From UBA1479 sp040216635 (GTDB taxonomy: Bacteria > Pseudomonadota > Alphaproteobacteria > Rhodospirillales > Casp-alpha2), in contig JAVJOU010000021.1 of the NCBI GenBank assembly GCA_040216635.1, positions 186,001 through 250,000 of the forward strand: 64,000 nucleotides of DNA. The letters run 5' to 3'. Each line of letters opens with the position of its first letter. The first letter of the stretch is position 1. Below the pieces are notes generated by a model, which worked only from the letters and a program-made list of their open reading frames with translations, did not search any database and was not told where the DNA came from. The translations under genes were made by a program, and so were the position numbers. Positions 42,716 to 51,032 of this stretch are shown piece by piece.

Positions 42716-43354
42716 TTACATCGGCAGCCCCGCCCGTTCCTGCGCGCGCTGCCATTTATCCGCATCGTCCGCGCCGAACACGACCGCATCATCGAACGGC
42801 GCGATGGACCAATCGCCCCGGCGCATTTCGGCCTCCAACTGCCCCGCACCCCAGCCCGCATAGCCCAGTAGGATCAGATAGCGGTTGGGCCCTTCGCCCA
42901 GGCCGATGTCCTTGACCGCCTTCAGGCTTGCCGTGACGGCGACCTTGCCCCGGATCATGGCGGTGGTTTCCGTCTGGTATTCGTTGGAATGAAGGACGAA
43001 CCCCGCCCCCGGTTCGACCGGCCCGCCCGCGTGAATGCGCACATCGCCCGAGATGTCTTCATCCGGGGCCGGCGGCTTGCCCAGGCCGATCAGGAAATCC
43101 AACACCGGTCCCTTGCCGATGGGCCGGTTGACCACCAGGCCGAACGCACCCTCGGCGTCATGGTCGGCAAGATAGATCACCGTGCCGGCGAACCGCGGGT
43201 CGGGCATGGTGCGCTCGGCCACCAGCAACTGGCCCGCATAATAGGGACCGTACTGCGGCTGGGGCGCCTCACGGCCGCCGTCATCGGCGTACAGCGGGCC
43301 CGCCGACAACAGAAGGATGACCGGGAACACACGGCGGAACAAGTTACGGATCAT
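42716..43354 (-). CDS. YqgE/AlgH (UPF0301) family protein with a signal peptide
   Basis: 212 residues. The UPF0301 core is clear: GQLLVAERTMPDPRFAGTVI, YLADHDAEGAFGLVVNRPIG, GGPVEPGAGFVLHSNEY and LLGYAGWGAGQLEAEM. Unusually, the protein begins MIRNLFRRVFPVILLLSAGP, ending near LYA-DDGG, an export signal that the E. coli and Pseudomonas members lack. The ATG at 43352-43354 is the simplest start and includes it. Known members are cytoplasmic and poorly understood. Here a periplasmic location is predicted. Confidence 0.85.
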   Translation of the reverse strand: MIRNLFRRVFPVILLLSAGPLYADDGGREAPQPQYGPYYAGQLLVAERTMPDPRFAGTVIYLADHDAEGAFGLVVNRPIGKGPVLDFLIGLGKPPAPDEDISGDVRIHAGGPVEPGAGFVLHSNEYQTETTAMIRGKVAVTASLKAVKDIGLGEGPNRYLILLGYAGWGAGQLEAEMRRGDWSIAPFDDAVVFGADDADKWQRAQERAGLPM

Positions 43355-43411
43355 GCCCCTAGCATAACAGACGACGCGCCCGTTCTCGACCCGGTGCCGC
43401 AAATCAAGGGA

Positions 43412-44518
43412 TCAGCGAAACCATTCCACGGGCTTGAGGCGGAACAACTTCACCGGCCCCAGGCTGACCGTTCTGTCCTGCAGGGTCAGCGGAACGTTCA
43501 GCACGCGCGGACCGTCCGCGGGACCTTTCGCGAACAGCCCCAGGACGATCTGCACCGCCCCGGCCGCACGGTCATCGACGATGCCTCGTTCGCGCAGCGC
43601 TTCGATCGTTTCGGCAAATCCCGTGACGCGGGCGGTGAAGGCCCCTTCGGGCTGGCCTGCGCCATCGATCGCCATGGTGCCGTCGCCTGTAAGGTTCAAA
43701 GGGCCGTGGGACACCCCCAACTGGCTGATCTGCAGAATCCCCCCGGCGTCCCGCCAGCGAAGCGCCGGCTGCGGCCAGGGGCCCGCCGTCAACGGGCCGT
43801 TCAGCGACATTTCCAGCGCCAGGCGGTCGATCTCGCGCCCCAGGGCGGTCGCATATTTCGGCGGCAGCACCACGCCCTTGGCATCCAGTGAAATGGGCAA
43901 GCGCGGCCCCGGGGCAAGGTCGGCGGCATCGGTACCGGCGGCGTTCTGACCATCGCCCGCCGTGGGCGGCGAGACCTGCAGCAGCAACCCCCGGGCGGTG
44001 ATTGATCCATCAGGCAACGTCAATTCGCCGTCGGTCAGCCAGGCTTCGACCCGGGGCAAATTGCCCGCCCCCGCTTCGCCCCAGCCTTCCAGATGCCGTG
44101 CCCGAAGCTTTGCCGTGCGCGCCGCACCGTCCCGGCCGGTCCATTCAAACCGGTGATCGCCCGGTGCCTGCCAATTGATGCGCCGCCAGTCCCAGGGCGT
44201 GCCCGATAGCGTCAGACCGGGGCCGGACCAGCTGCCTCCCGGCCAGCGGGCGGCGGGTGTGGCGATCTGCACCGTGATACGGAAAGGAAAGCCCCCGGTC
44301 TGCAGGTCGCCGGTGGTGATCTCGACCCCCTGGGCACCTTGCCGGTCGATCCAGGCTTTGATCTGCTTGTCGACCGTGCCCGCGACCGTGAACCAGAAGG
44401 CGGCATAGCCGATGATTGCGACCAACGGCAGGGCGACGGCGATACGGCGCAGGCCCGCCGGCCGGACGGCCAGGCGCGTGGTCAGGCGGTTTTCGGGCAG
44501 GCGCGGGATACGGACCAT
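43412..44518 (-). CDS. DUF2125 family envelope protein
   Basis: 368 residues. An N-terminal membrane anchor (RRIAVALPLVAIIGYAAFWF) precedes a long periplasmic beta-rich region: GVEITTGDLQTGGFPFRITVQ, WEWTGR-like repeats, and LKLFRLKPVEWFR at the C-terminus. DUF2125 is typical of alphaproteobacteria and resembles AsmA-like envelope proteins in pattern. No catalytic residues are recognised. It is followed by the exported YqgE gene on the same strand. Confidence 0.8.
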   Translation of the reverse strand: MVRIPRLPENRLTTRLAVRPAGLRRIAVALPLVAIIGYAAFWFTVAGTVDKQIKAWIDRQGAQGVEITTGDLQTGGFPFRITVQIATPAARWPGGSWSGPGLTLSGTPWDWRRINWQAPGDHRFEWTGRDGAARTAKLRARHLEGWGEAGAGNLPRVEAWLTDGELTLPDGSITARGLLLQVSPPTAGDGQNAAGTDAADLAPGPRLPISLDAKGVVLPPKYATALGREIDRLALEMSLNGPLTAGPWPQPALRWRDAGGILQISQLGVSHGPLNLTGDGTMAIDGAGQPEGAFTARVTGFAETIEALRERGIVDDRAAGAVQIVLGLFAKGPADGPRVLNVPLTLQDRTVSLGPVKLFRLKPVEWFR

Positions 44519-44593
44519 CGCCGTTTATAGGCCGTTCTTCCGTCCGGACGGAAGGGTTTGCACCGGCACAGCGGAAACCCTAACAATGCCCGG

Positions 44594-45121
44594 ATGTCAC
44601 AAGCTGCGGAAGATTTCTGGGTTTTCGCCTACGGCTCCCTGATGTGGGATCCGGACTTTCCCCATGCCGCCGCCCGACCGGCCCGGCTGTGGGGATATCA
44701 CCGGGCACTCTGTCTTTATTCCTTCGATTACCGGGGAACGCGGCAAAGACCCGGCCTTGTCCTGGGCCTCGACCGGGGCGGGTCGTGCCGGGGGATGGCC
44801 TTTCTGGTGCGGGCCGAGGACCGGGACGCCGTGATGGCCCATTTGCATAAACGCGAAGCCAGCGAAGGCGAATACCACTTGAAGTGGCTCAAACTTGATT
44901 TGGGAAGCAAGACCGTGACCGGTGCCGCCTTCGTCGCCAACCACGACAATGCCTATTACGCCGGAAAGAAACCGCTGCCCGAGGCCTGCCGCCTGATCAC
45001 CCAAGGCCATGGCTCACGCGGCGCCTGCATCGATTATCTGAAGAACACCGTCCAGCACCTGCGCGACATGGGGATCCACGATGCGGGGTTGGAGCGGGTT
45101 TTGAGGCAGACAAAAAACTAG
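44594..45121 (+). CDS. ChaC-like gamma-glutamylcyclotransferase
   Basis: 175 residues. The GGCT fold opens with FWVFAYGSLMWDPDF, then LYSFDYRGTRQRPGLVLGLD and a candidate acid in HKREASEGEYHLKW, where ChaC has its catalytic Glu. The C-terminal block HGSRGACIDYLKNTVQHLRD is typical. Likely activity: release of 5-oxoproline from glutathione or gamma-glutamyl peptides. Start ATG at 44594; upstream codons have no family match. A REP-like element follows the stop. Confidence 0.88.
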   Translation: MSQAAEDFWVFAYGSLMWDPDFPHAAARPARLWGYHRALCLYSFDYRGTRQRPGLVLGLDRGGSCRGMAFLVRAEDRDAVMAHLHKREASEGEYHLKWLKLDLGSKTVTGAAFVANHDNAYYAGKKPLPEACRLITQGHGSRGACIDYLKNTVQHLRDMGIHDAGLERVLRQTKN

Positions 45122-45122
45122 G

Positions 45123-45195
45123 CGTCATTCCCACAAAAGCGGGAATCCACGCGCATAGGATACTTCTGGACCCCCGCCTTCGCGGGGGTGACGGT
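45123..45195. repeat. REP-like double palindrome between convergent genes
   Basis: Two adjacent hairpins: GTCATTCCC...AAAGCGGGAATCC and GGACCCCCGCC-TTC-GGGGGTGACG-type, with CCCCCGC/GCGGGGG arms. This is the well-known alphaproteobacterial interspersed palindrome pattern with GTCATTCCC at one end and GGGTGACG at the other. It probably serves as a bidirectional terminator between chaC and nrdJ. Confidence 0.75.
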
Positions 45196-45205
45196 TAGGC
45201 TTGGA

Positions 45206-47596
45206 TCAGCCGCACTTGGAATAGCCGCAGGACGTGCAGGTATCGCAGCCTTCCTGGCGGACCAGAGAGGCCTGGGCACATTTCGGGCATTGCCGGAACG
45301 GCGCCCCGCCGGTCAGCATCTGGCCTTCGGTCTGGCCCACGGCCTGGGGCAGTTCCTGGGCGTCGCGGTCCTGTTTGTCCTTGTCCGGATTGGGCAGGAA
45401 GCCCGACTGGATCATGTGCTGTTCGATCACGCCGCCGATCGCCGCCAACAGGGACGGCACGTACTTGCCGCCCATCCATTGCCCGCCTCTGGGGTCGAAC
45501 ACGGCCTTCAGTTCCTCGACCACGAAGGACACATCACCGCCGCGCCGGAACACGGCCGAGATCATGCGGGTCAGGGCCACGGTCCAGGCGTAATGCTCGG
45601 TGTTTTTCGAATTGATGAAAATCTCGAACGGGCGGATGCGGCCACTGTCGTCCATCACGTCGTTGATGGTGATGTAAAGCGCATGGTCGCTTTCCGGCCA
45701 TTTGACCTTGTAGGTCCGGCCCGGCAGTTCGCCCGGCCGGTCCAGAGGCTGGAACATGCGCACGACGGAGCCGGAATCGCCCTCGTCCTTGGGGCGGGCC
45801 GTGCGCGTCGCCGATTCCAGCGGCAGTTCGGGCTCGTCCGCCTGGGCGGTTTTCTGGCTGTCCTTGACCTCCAACACCGCCCCGGTGACATCGTTGGGCC
45901 GATAGGTGGTGCAGCCCTTGCAGCCCAGGTCGTAGGCCTGCATGTAGATGTCCTTGAAGTCGTCGAAATCGATGCTTTCCGGCACGTTGATGGTCTTGGA
46001 GATCGATGAATCGATGTATTTCTGCACGGCCGCCTGCATGACCAGATGGTCATTGGGGCTGAGCTGTTGCGCATCGACGAAGGCATCGGTCAGGGCCGCG
46101 TCCGCCCCCCGCAGGCGTCTGAACAGGCGGAAGGCGTAATCGGTGACCTCTTCCTCGCGGCGCTGACCGTCGGGCATCAGCACGTGGCGGGTGTATTTGA
46201 AGGAAAACACCGGCTCCAACCCCGAGGACACATTATCGGCGAACAGCGAAATCGTGCCCGTGGGTGCGACGGAGGTCAAAAGCGCATTGCGGATGCCGTG
46301 CTCATGGATGGCGTCCTTCACGTCCTGATCCAGCGACTGGACATGTTCGCCGGCAAGGTAGGCATCCCGGTCGTAGAGCGGGAAGGCGCCCTTTTCCTTG
46401 GCCAGATCGACGGAGGCCAGATAGGCCGAGCGCTGGATCGCGCGCAGCCATTGTTCGGTAAGCTGAACCGCTTTGGAGCCGCCATAACGCGCCCCGCACA
46501 TGATCAGCGCGTCGGCCAGCCCCGTCACGCCCAGCCCGATGCGGCGCTTGGCCTGGGCTTCGTGGCGTTGGGCTTCCAGCGGGAAGTTCGACGCATCGAC
46601 CACGTTGTCCATCATGCGGACGGCCATGCGGACCAGATCGTCCAGGGCCTCGGCATCGATCCCGGCCCCGTCTTCGAACGGCCGGTCGACCAGCCGCGCC
46701 AGATTGACCGAGCCCAGCAGACAGGCGCCGTAAGGCGGCAGGGGCTGTTCGCCGCAGGGGTTGGTGGCGTTGATGGTCTCGCAATAATGCAGGTTGTTGC
46801 GGTTGTTGATGCGGTCGATGAAGATCACGCCCGGCTCGGCATAGGCATAGGTGCCGCGCATGATTTTGTCCCACAGTTCGCGGGCCGGCAGGGTGCGGTG
46901 GACCGTGCCGCCGAAGGTCAGCTGCCAGGGGGCGTCTTCCTTGACCGCCTGCATGAACGCATCGGTGACGAGAACGGACAAGTTGAACATGCGCAGCCGC
47001 CCCGGCTCGCGCTTGGCTTCGATGAAATCTTCGATATCCGGATGGTCGCAGCGCATGGTCGCCATCATGGCCCCCCGGCGCGATCCCGCCGACATGATGG
47101 TGCGGCACATGCTGTCCCACACATCCATGAACGACAGCGGGCCGGAAGCATCGGCGCCGACCCGTTTGACCAGCGCCCCTTTGGGCCTGAGGGTCGAGAA
47201 GTCATAACCGATGCCGCCGCCCTGCTGCATGGTCAGGGCCGCTTCCTTCAGGTTGTCGAAGATGCCCGACATGTCGTCGGGGATTTCGCCCATGACGAAA
47301 CAGTTGAACAGGGTGACCATACGCTCGGTCCCGGCACCGGAAATGATGCGGCCCGCGGGCAGGAACTTGAAATCGCTAAGCGCGTTCTTGAAGCGGGGCT
47401 TCCAGGCTTCTGCATCGGTTTCCTGAGCGGCCAGCGCGCCCGCCACCCGGTCCCAGGTATCGTCGATGGTTTTGTCCACGGCGCGGCCGTCCGGTGATTT
47501 CAGCCGGTATTTCATGTCCCAGATCTGCTGGGAAATGGCGGCGATCGGCGCGCTTGACGTGGTCGGCGGTTGAGACACGGGCCTGTAATCCTTCAA
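45206..47596 (-). CDS. nrdJ: NrdJ, adenosylcobalamin-dependent ribonucleotide reductase (class II)
   Basis: 796 residues, the compact class II type. Core motifs are FLPAGRIISGAGT, LFNCFVMGEIPDDMSGI, the active-site segment ETINATNPCGEQPLPPYGAC, NPCGE being the family signature, and SVAPTGTISLFADNVSSG near PTGT. A C-terminal zinc-ribbon with CPKCAQASLVRQEGC and CTSCGYSKCG holds the reductant-accepting Cys. It needs cobalamin but no oxygen, so it works aerobically and anaerobically. No B12 riboswitch is recognisable in the 160-base leader. Transcribed from a TTGACC/TACATT promoter. Confidence 0.95.
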   Translation of the reverse strand: MKDYRPVSQPPTTSSAPIAAISQQIWDMKYRLKSPDGRAVDKTIDDTWDRVAGALAAQETDAEAWKPRFKNALSDFKFLPAGRIISGAGTERMVTLFNCFVMGEIPDDMSGIFDNLKEAALTMQQGGGIGYDFSTLRPKGALVKRVGADASGPLSFMDVWDSMCRTIMSAGSRRGAMMATMRCDHPDIEDFIEAKREPGRLRMFNLSVLVTDAFMQAVKEDAPWQLTFGGTVHRTLPARELWDKIMRGTYAYAEPGVIFIDRINNRNNLHYCETINATNPCGEQPLPPYGACLLGSVNLARLVDRPFEDGAGIDAEALDDLVRMAVRMMDNVVDASNFPLEAQRHEAQAKRRIGLGVTGLADALIMCGARYGGSKAVQLTEQWLRAIQRSAYLASVDLAKEKGAFPLYDRDAYLAGEHVQSLDQDVKDAIHEHGIRNALLTSVAPTGTISLFADNVSSGLEPVFSFKYTRHVLMPDGQRREEEVTDYAFRLFRRLRGADAALTDAFVDAQQLSPNDHLVMQAAVQKYIDSSISKTINVPESIDFDDFKDIYMQAYDLGCKGCTTYRPNDVTGAVLEVKDSQKTAQADEPELPLESATRTARPKDEGDSGSVVRMFQPLDRPGELPGRTYKVKWPESDHALYITINDVMDDSGRIRPFEIFINSKNTEHYAWTVALTRMISAVFRRGGDVSFVVEELKAVFDPRGGQWMGGKYVPSLLAAIGGVIEQHMIQSGFLPNPDKDKQDRDAQELPQAVGQTEGQMLTGGAPFRQCPKCAQASLVRQEGCDTCTSCGYSKCG

Positions 47597-47623
47597 ACCG
47601 GATGATGTTGGAAAGTATTAATA

Positions 47624-47652
47624 AATGTAGGTGCTTACCGGCCGAGGGTCAA
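47624..47652 (-). promoter_or_regulatory. Sigma70-type promoter of nrdJ
   Basis: On the minus strand, TTGACC (47647-47652), a 17-base spacer, TACATT (47624-47629). This leaves a leader of about 20 bases before the nrdJ ATG. A good consensus match in an otherwise AT-poor region. Confidence 0.6.
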
Positions 47653-47757
47653 TCTTTTGTTCCCTTTATGTTTCCCACATGACGGCGCCGAAAGCCCCCA
47701 GTTTCACCCACAGGGAAAGGCCTCTGAAACGTACAGAGGCAGGGGGATTGGTGGGTT

Positions 47758-48528
47758 TTACCCGTTTTCCACAGATGGACGGGGTGGCGGCAGGTGGGCA
47801 AATCTGGCGCGCTTTTCGGCCATCAATCTGGCGCTTTCGCCTTCGACCCGTTCCTGCAGCAGGGCCAGGAACTCACGCCGGTCGCCGCCCGGCATAATCG
47901 GTTCCATGAACTTGATGGTGATCTCGCCGGGATACTTGACCGGCGCCATGCGGCCCCAGAACAGCCCGGAATCAAGCGCCACCGGCACCACCGGCACGCC
48001 GGCGTCGCGGTATACGGCGGCGATCCCCGGGTGATAGTCGACCCGCTGGTCGGGCGCCGTGCGGGTGCCTTCGGGGAAGATCACGACCTGGCTGCCGCGC
48101 GCAAGGGCGACCTGCACCCCCTGCACCAGATGTTTCAGGGCCTTGGCCCCGGCCTTGCGGTCGACCACCACACAGCCGGCCTTATAGAACCCCCAACCCC
48201 AGAACGGGATGCGGGTCAGCTCTTTTTTCACCACATAGACCGGATCCGGCAGCAAAACGTGGAACACCATGGTGTCCCAGGCGCTTTGGTGCTTGGCCGC
48301 GATCACGCAGGGCCCCGGCGGGACGTTTTCCAAACCTTCGGCCCGCCAGCTGAGCCCGACCACCCATTTCAGCAGAAAACGCACACCGATGCCCCAGACC
48401 TTGACGATGGTCTGCATGAACTTGCGCGGAAAGATCAGCGAAATGGGCACGAAGATCGAGCACAGGGTGCTCCAGGGAAAGAACAGAGCCCCGAACAGGA
48501 CGGAGCGGATCACGATCATGGCATGCAT
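47758..48528 (-). CDS. plsC: PlsC-type 1-acylglycerol-3-phosphate acyltransferase
   Basis: 256 residues. The acyltransferase H-x4-D motif is in IAAKHQSAWDTMVF, the second block is FPEGTRTAPDQ, with PVYVVKKELTRIPFWGWGF and VPVVPVALDSGLFWG as the remaining blocks. A hydrophobic N-terminus (MIVIRSVLFGALFFPWSTL) anchors it in the inner membrane. It converts lysophosphatidic to phosphatidic acid. It starts one base after the stop of the ydcF-like gene and is last in the ftsE-ftsX-ydcF-plsC operon. Confidence 0.92.
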   Translation of the reverse strand: MHAMIVIRSVLFGALFFPWSTLCSIFVPISLIFPRKFMQTIVKVWGIGVRFLLKWVVGLSWRAEGLENVPPGPCVIAAKHQSAWDTMVFHVLLPDPVYVVKKELTRIPFWGWGFYKAGCVVVDRKAGAKALKHLVQGVQVALARGSQVVIFPEGTRTAPDQRVDYHPGIAAVYRDAGVPVVPVALDSGLFWGRMAPVKYPGEITIKFMEPIMPGGDRREFLALLQERVEGESARLMAEKRARFAHLPPPRPSVENG

Positions 48529-48529
48529 A

Positions 48530-49174
48530 TCAGGGATTTTTATTCAAAGCTTTGCGCGGCGGCGCGAACAGGGTCGATATCCAATGGCGCCCCCGGGCGA
48601 ACAGCCACTTGTTGTATTCCGAAACGATCAGGCTGGCCGTTCCCGGCCAGGCCCACCAGTATTCCTGCTTCACATGCTCGGGAAAGACCGGGTTGGGAAC
48701 GATCTGCACCGTCGGCATGAAGAAATGGAATTCCGCCATCGAGCGCGGCATGTGATAGGCCCCGGTCACCAGCCGCAACGAGACGAACCCGTTCTGTTCC
48801 ATCCAGACCCGGGTTTCCGCCGCATTGCCCACCGTATTGACCGCGTTGCCGATACCGATGCGGGGCTTCAGGCCTTCCGGTTCGCGCCGGGAAATATGGA
48901 TCAGGCGTTCGACATCGACGCCATAGTACACGCCCGAAACGAACAGCTTTTCAGCCAGGTCGCGGGCCAGCAGATCCAATCCTTCGTCGAGCCGACCCGT
49001 GCCGCCCGTCAGCACGACGATGGCGTCGGTGCGCGTCCCCGGGTCTTCGACCTTCTTGGGGATGGTTTCGGCGAACTGGAACAGGCCGATGGCCCAGATG
49101 CCCAGGATCACGAAGACCATCAGCAGCAGGCGGCCCACGCCGACCGTCGCCCCGCGCCTGGACCGCCTGGCCAT
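48530..49174 (-). CDS. YdcF/ElyC-SanA family protein (DUF218)
   Basis: 214 residues with one N-terminal helix (LLLMVFVILGIWAIGLFQF) and a periplasmic alpha/beta domain: TDAIVVLTGGTGRLDEGLDLL, AEKLFVSGVYYG, NAVNTVGNAAETRVWMEQNG and LRLVTGAYHMPRSMAEFHFF. These are DUF218 signatures. Related proteins influence envelope and lipid-carrier metabolism. Start overlaps the ftsX stop by one base. The link to FtsEX and PlsC points to envelope work. Confidence 0.85.
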   Translation of the reverse strand: MARRSRRGATVGVGRLLLMVFVILGIWAIGLFQFAETIPKKVEDPGTRTDAIVVLTGGTGRLDEGLDLLARDLAEKLFVSGVYYGVDVERLIHISRREPEGLKPRIGIGNAVNTVGNAAETRVWMEQNGFVSLRLVTGAYHMPRSMAEFHFFMPTVQIVPNPVFPEHVKQEYWWAWPGTASLIVSEYNKWLFARGRHWISTLFAPPRKALNKNP

Positions 49175-50055
49175 CAGACCATCCGTTTCAGGTTGCGCAT
49201 CACGGTCGAGCGCGCGGTGAACATGGCCAGCAAGGCGACGGCCACGGGCAGGGTCAGAAAGCCGATCGCCTTGAGCAGACCGAATTCGGGCTTGGGCACC
49301 ATGGTCGCCCCGGTTTCCATGGCCAGATAGCCGATCCCGGCCAGTGTCGGCACGGCCAGGACAAGGCCGAGAAACCCGCCCTTGAGCCCCAGGCCCAAGG
49401 CACGCGATGCGAACTGGCGGGCAATATAGGCATCCTGTGCACCGATCAGGTGCAGAACCTCGATCGCTTCGCGGTGAATGGCCAGACCTGTGCGGGTGGT
49501 GAACACCACCGTGCCGATGGTCGCCAGCCCGATCAGCCCCAACACCGCCCAGGCCAGGGCTTGAATGACGGTGACCAGCCGCACCAGCTGGCTTAGCCAG
49601 ACCCGATGATCATCGACGGAAACGCCGGGCACGCGGGCGGACAGTTCCTTGGCAAGCCCCTGGGCATCCAGGTTGGAATTCCGGTCGACCGTGACGTCGA
49701 TCAGGATGGGAATGGGCAGTTCCTCGACCTGCCCCACGTTACCGATCCACGGCTTGAGAAGCTGGAAAAGCCTGTCCTTGGACAAGGTTTCATAGCGTTC
49801 CACCCCCGGTTTGGCGGCCAGCACGTTCACGATCCGGCCCAGGCGCTGTTCGTCCTCGCGCGCCGTCGCCCCCGGCGGGATCTGCACGGTTATGGTCGCG
49901 TTCAGCCCCGTATCCCAACGATCGACCGCGTCGTTAAGCGCCAGCATTCCCGCCAAGGCCAGGGCCGAAAGAAAGACCATGAAGGCGATCAACCAGGGCA
50001 GGAAACGGCCCAGGGTGTCTTCGTTCATCGGCAGGTCGGAGCGGCGGCGAAACAT
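49174..50055 (-). CDS. ftsX: FtsX-like cell division permease
   Basis: 293 residues. Cytoplasmic N-terminus, first helix FLPWLIAFMVFLSALALAGM, then a periplasmic domain (residues about 50-165; VLAAKPGVERYETLSKD, VDVTVDRNSNLDAQGLAKEL) and three further helices with the FtsX-type HLIGAQDAYIARQFASRALG loop. It works with the FtsE ATPase encoded upstream to regulate peptidoglycan hydrolases at the division site. Spacing of 14 bases from ftsE. Confidence 0.9.
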   Translation of the reverse strand: MFRRRSDLPMNEDTLGRFLPWLIAFMVFLSALALAGMLALNDAVDRWDTGLNATITVQIPPGATAREDEQRLGRIVNVLAAKPGVERYETLSKDRLFQLLKPWIGNVGQVEELPIPILIDVTVDRNSNLDAQGLAKELSARVPGVSVDDHRVWLSQLVRLVTVIQALAWAVLGLIGLATIGTVVFTTRTGLAIHREAIEVLHLIGAQDAYIARQFASRALGLGLKGGFLGLVLAVPTLAGIGYLAMETGATMVPKPEFGLLKAIGFLTLPVAVALLAMFTARSTVMRNLKRMV

Positions 50056-50069
50056 ATCGATTGACCGCG

Positions 50070-50852
50070 CTAATGAATGCGGGAGAAGCCGGGGCCGGCC
50101 GGCGCGCGCCCGGCGCCGATGCCCGGCTCATCCAACCCCAGGTCGGAAATGATCTCGGCCTCGTCCATGTTCAGGCGCCCTTTTTCAAGACGCATGACCG
50201 GATGCGCCATCTGGCGCACGATGCCCAGGTTGTGGGTCGCGACGATCACCGTGGTGCCCAGTTTGTTCAATTCCTCGAACAGATGCATCAGGCGCAGACC
50301 CATTTTGTCGTCGACGTTGCCGGTCGGTTCATCCGCCAGCAGCAGTTTGGGCCGGGTGATGACGGCGCGCGCGATGGCGATGCGCTGCTGCTGGCCGCCG
50401 GACAAGGTCGGCGGGCGGGAATTCAGATGATCCTTCAGGCCGACCCAGGTCAGCAGTTCCTCGACATGGCGGCGCACGTCGCTTTCCTTGGTCCCGGCGA
50501 CACGCATAGGCAGGGCCACGTTATCGAAGGCCGACAGATGATCAAGCAGGCGGAATTCCTGAAACACCACCCCGACCCGACGGCGCATGCGCGGCAATTC
50601 GCCGCGTGACGTATTGGCGACGTTGCGCCCGAACAGCGAAATCTGCCCGCGCGTGGGGCGCAGCGCCATGTACAGAAGTTTCAGCAGCGATGATTTTCCC
50701 GCACCGCTTTCCCCCAGAAGAAAGCGAAAGGACGCCGGTTCCAGCGCAAAGGTAATGTCCTGCAGCACCTCGGGCCCCAGGCCGTAGCGCAGTCCGACGT
50801 TTTCAAAGCGGACGATGCTTTCGGGATCGCTGTCTTTCACCTTTGGGGGCAC
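50070..50852 (-). CDS. ftsE: FtsE, cell division ATP-binding protein
   Basis: 260 residues. Walker A GESGAGKSS, Q-loop in RRRVGVVFQEFRLLDHLSAF, signature LSGGQQQRIAIARA, Walker B LLLADEPTGN, H-loop IVATHNLGIV. The Gln-Glu-Phe Q-loop and DEPTGN are FtsE hallmarks. The C-terminus extends about 30 residues past the usual end (AEIISDLGLDEPGIGAGRAP). It forms a membrane complex with FtsX and couples ATP hydrolysis to wall remodelling. Divergent from the zinc-ribbon gene. Confidence 0.94.
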   Translation of the reverse strand: MPPKVKDSDPESIVRFENVGLRYGLGPEVLQDITFALEPASFRFLLGESGAGKSSLLKLLYMALRPTRGQISLFGRNVANTSRGELPRMRRRVGVVFQEFRLLDHLSAFDNVALPMRVAGTKESDVRRHVEELLTWVGLKDHLNSRPPTLSGGQQQRIAIARAVITRPKLLLADEPTGNVDDKMGLRLMHLFEELNKLGTTVIVATHNLGIVRQMAHPVMRLEKGRLNMDEAEIISDLGLDEPGIGAGRAPAGPGFSRIH

Positions 50853-50978
50853 CTTGACCGGGCTCTCGGGAGCATTAGGGAAATATTCACGGATGATCGC
50901 GTATTTCCTTTGAGGAACAATGCCATGGGGCTAAGCCGGCGTCCAGGGAGGGGGTTGAAGCCCTTGGGTTTGCTTGGC

Positions 50979-51007
50979 TTGCTTTCCTATTTGCTGACGC
51001 ATATAAA
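50979..51007 (+). promoter_or_regulatory. Sigma70-type promoter of the zinc-ribbon gene
   Basis: TTGCTT (50979-50984), a 17-base spacer, TATAAA (51002-51007). The start ATG at 51033 follows about 20 bases after the likely transcription start. It argues that the in-frame ATG at 50910 is not used. Confidence 0.6.
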
Positions 51008-51032
51008 GTCCATGGGTGGAATCGGGGTAAAT

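Noticed and set aside
46046..47497. 483-codon plus-strand frame opposite nrdJ
   Set aside because: Antisense shadow of a highly conserved enzyme, no motif of its own.
47597..47757. Cobalamin riboswitch upstream of nrdJ
   Set aside because: No B12-box-like conserved core and the promoter leaves only a short leader.
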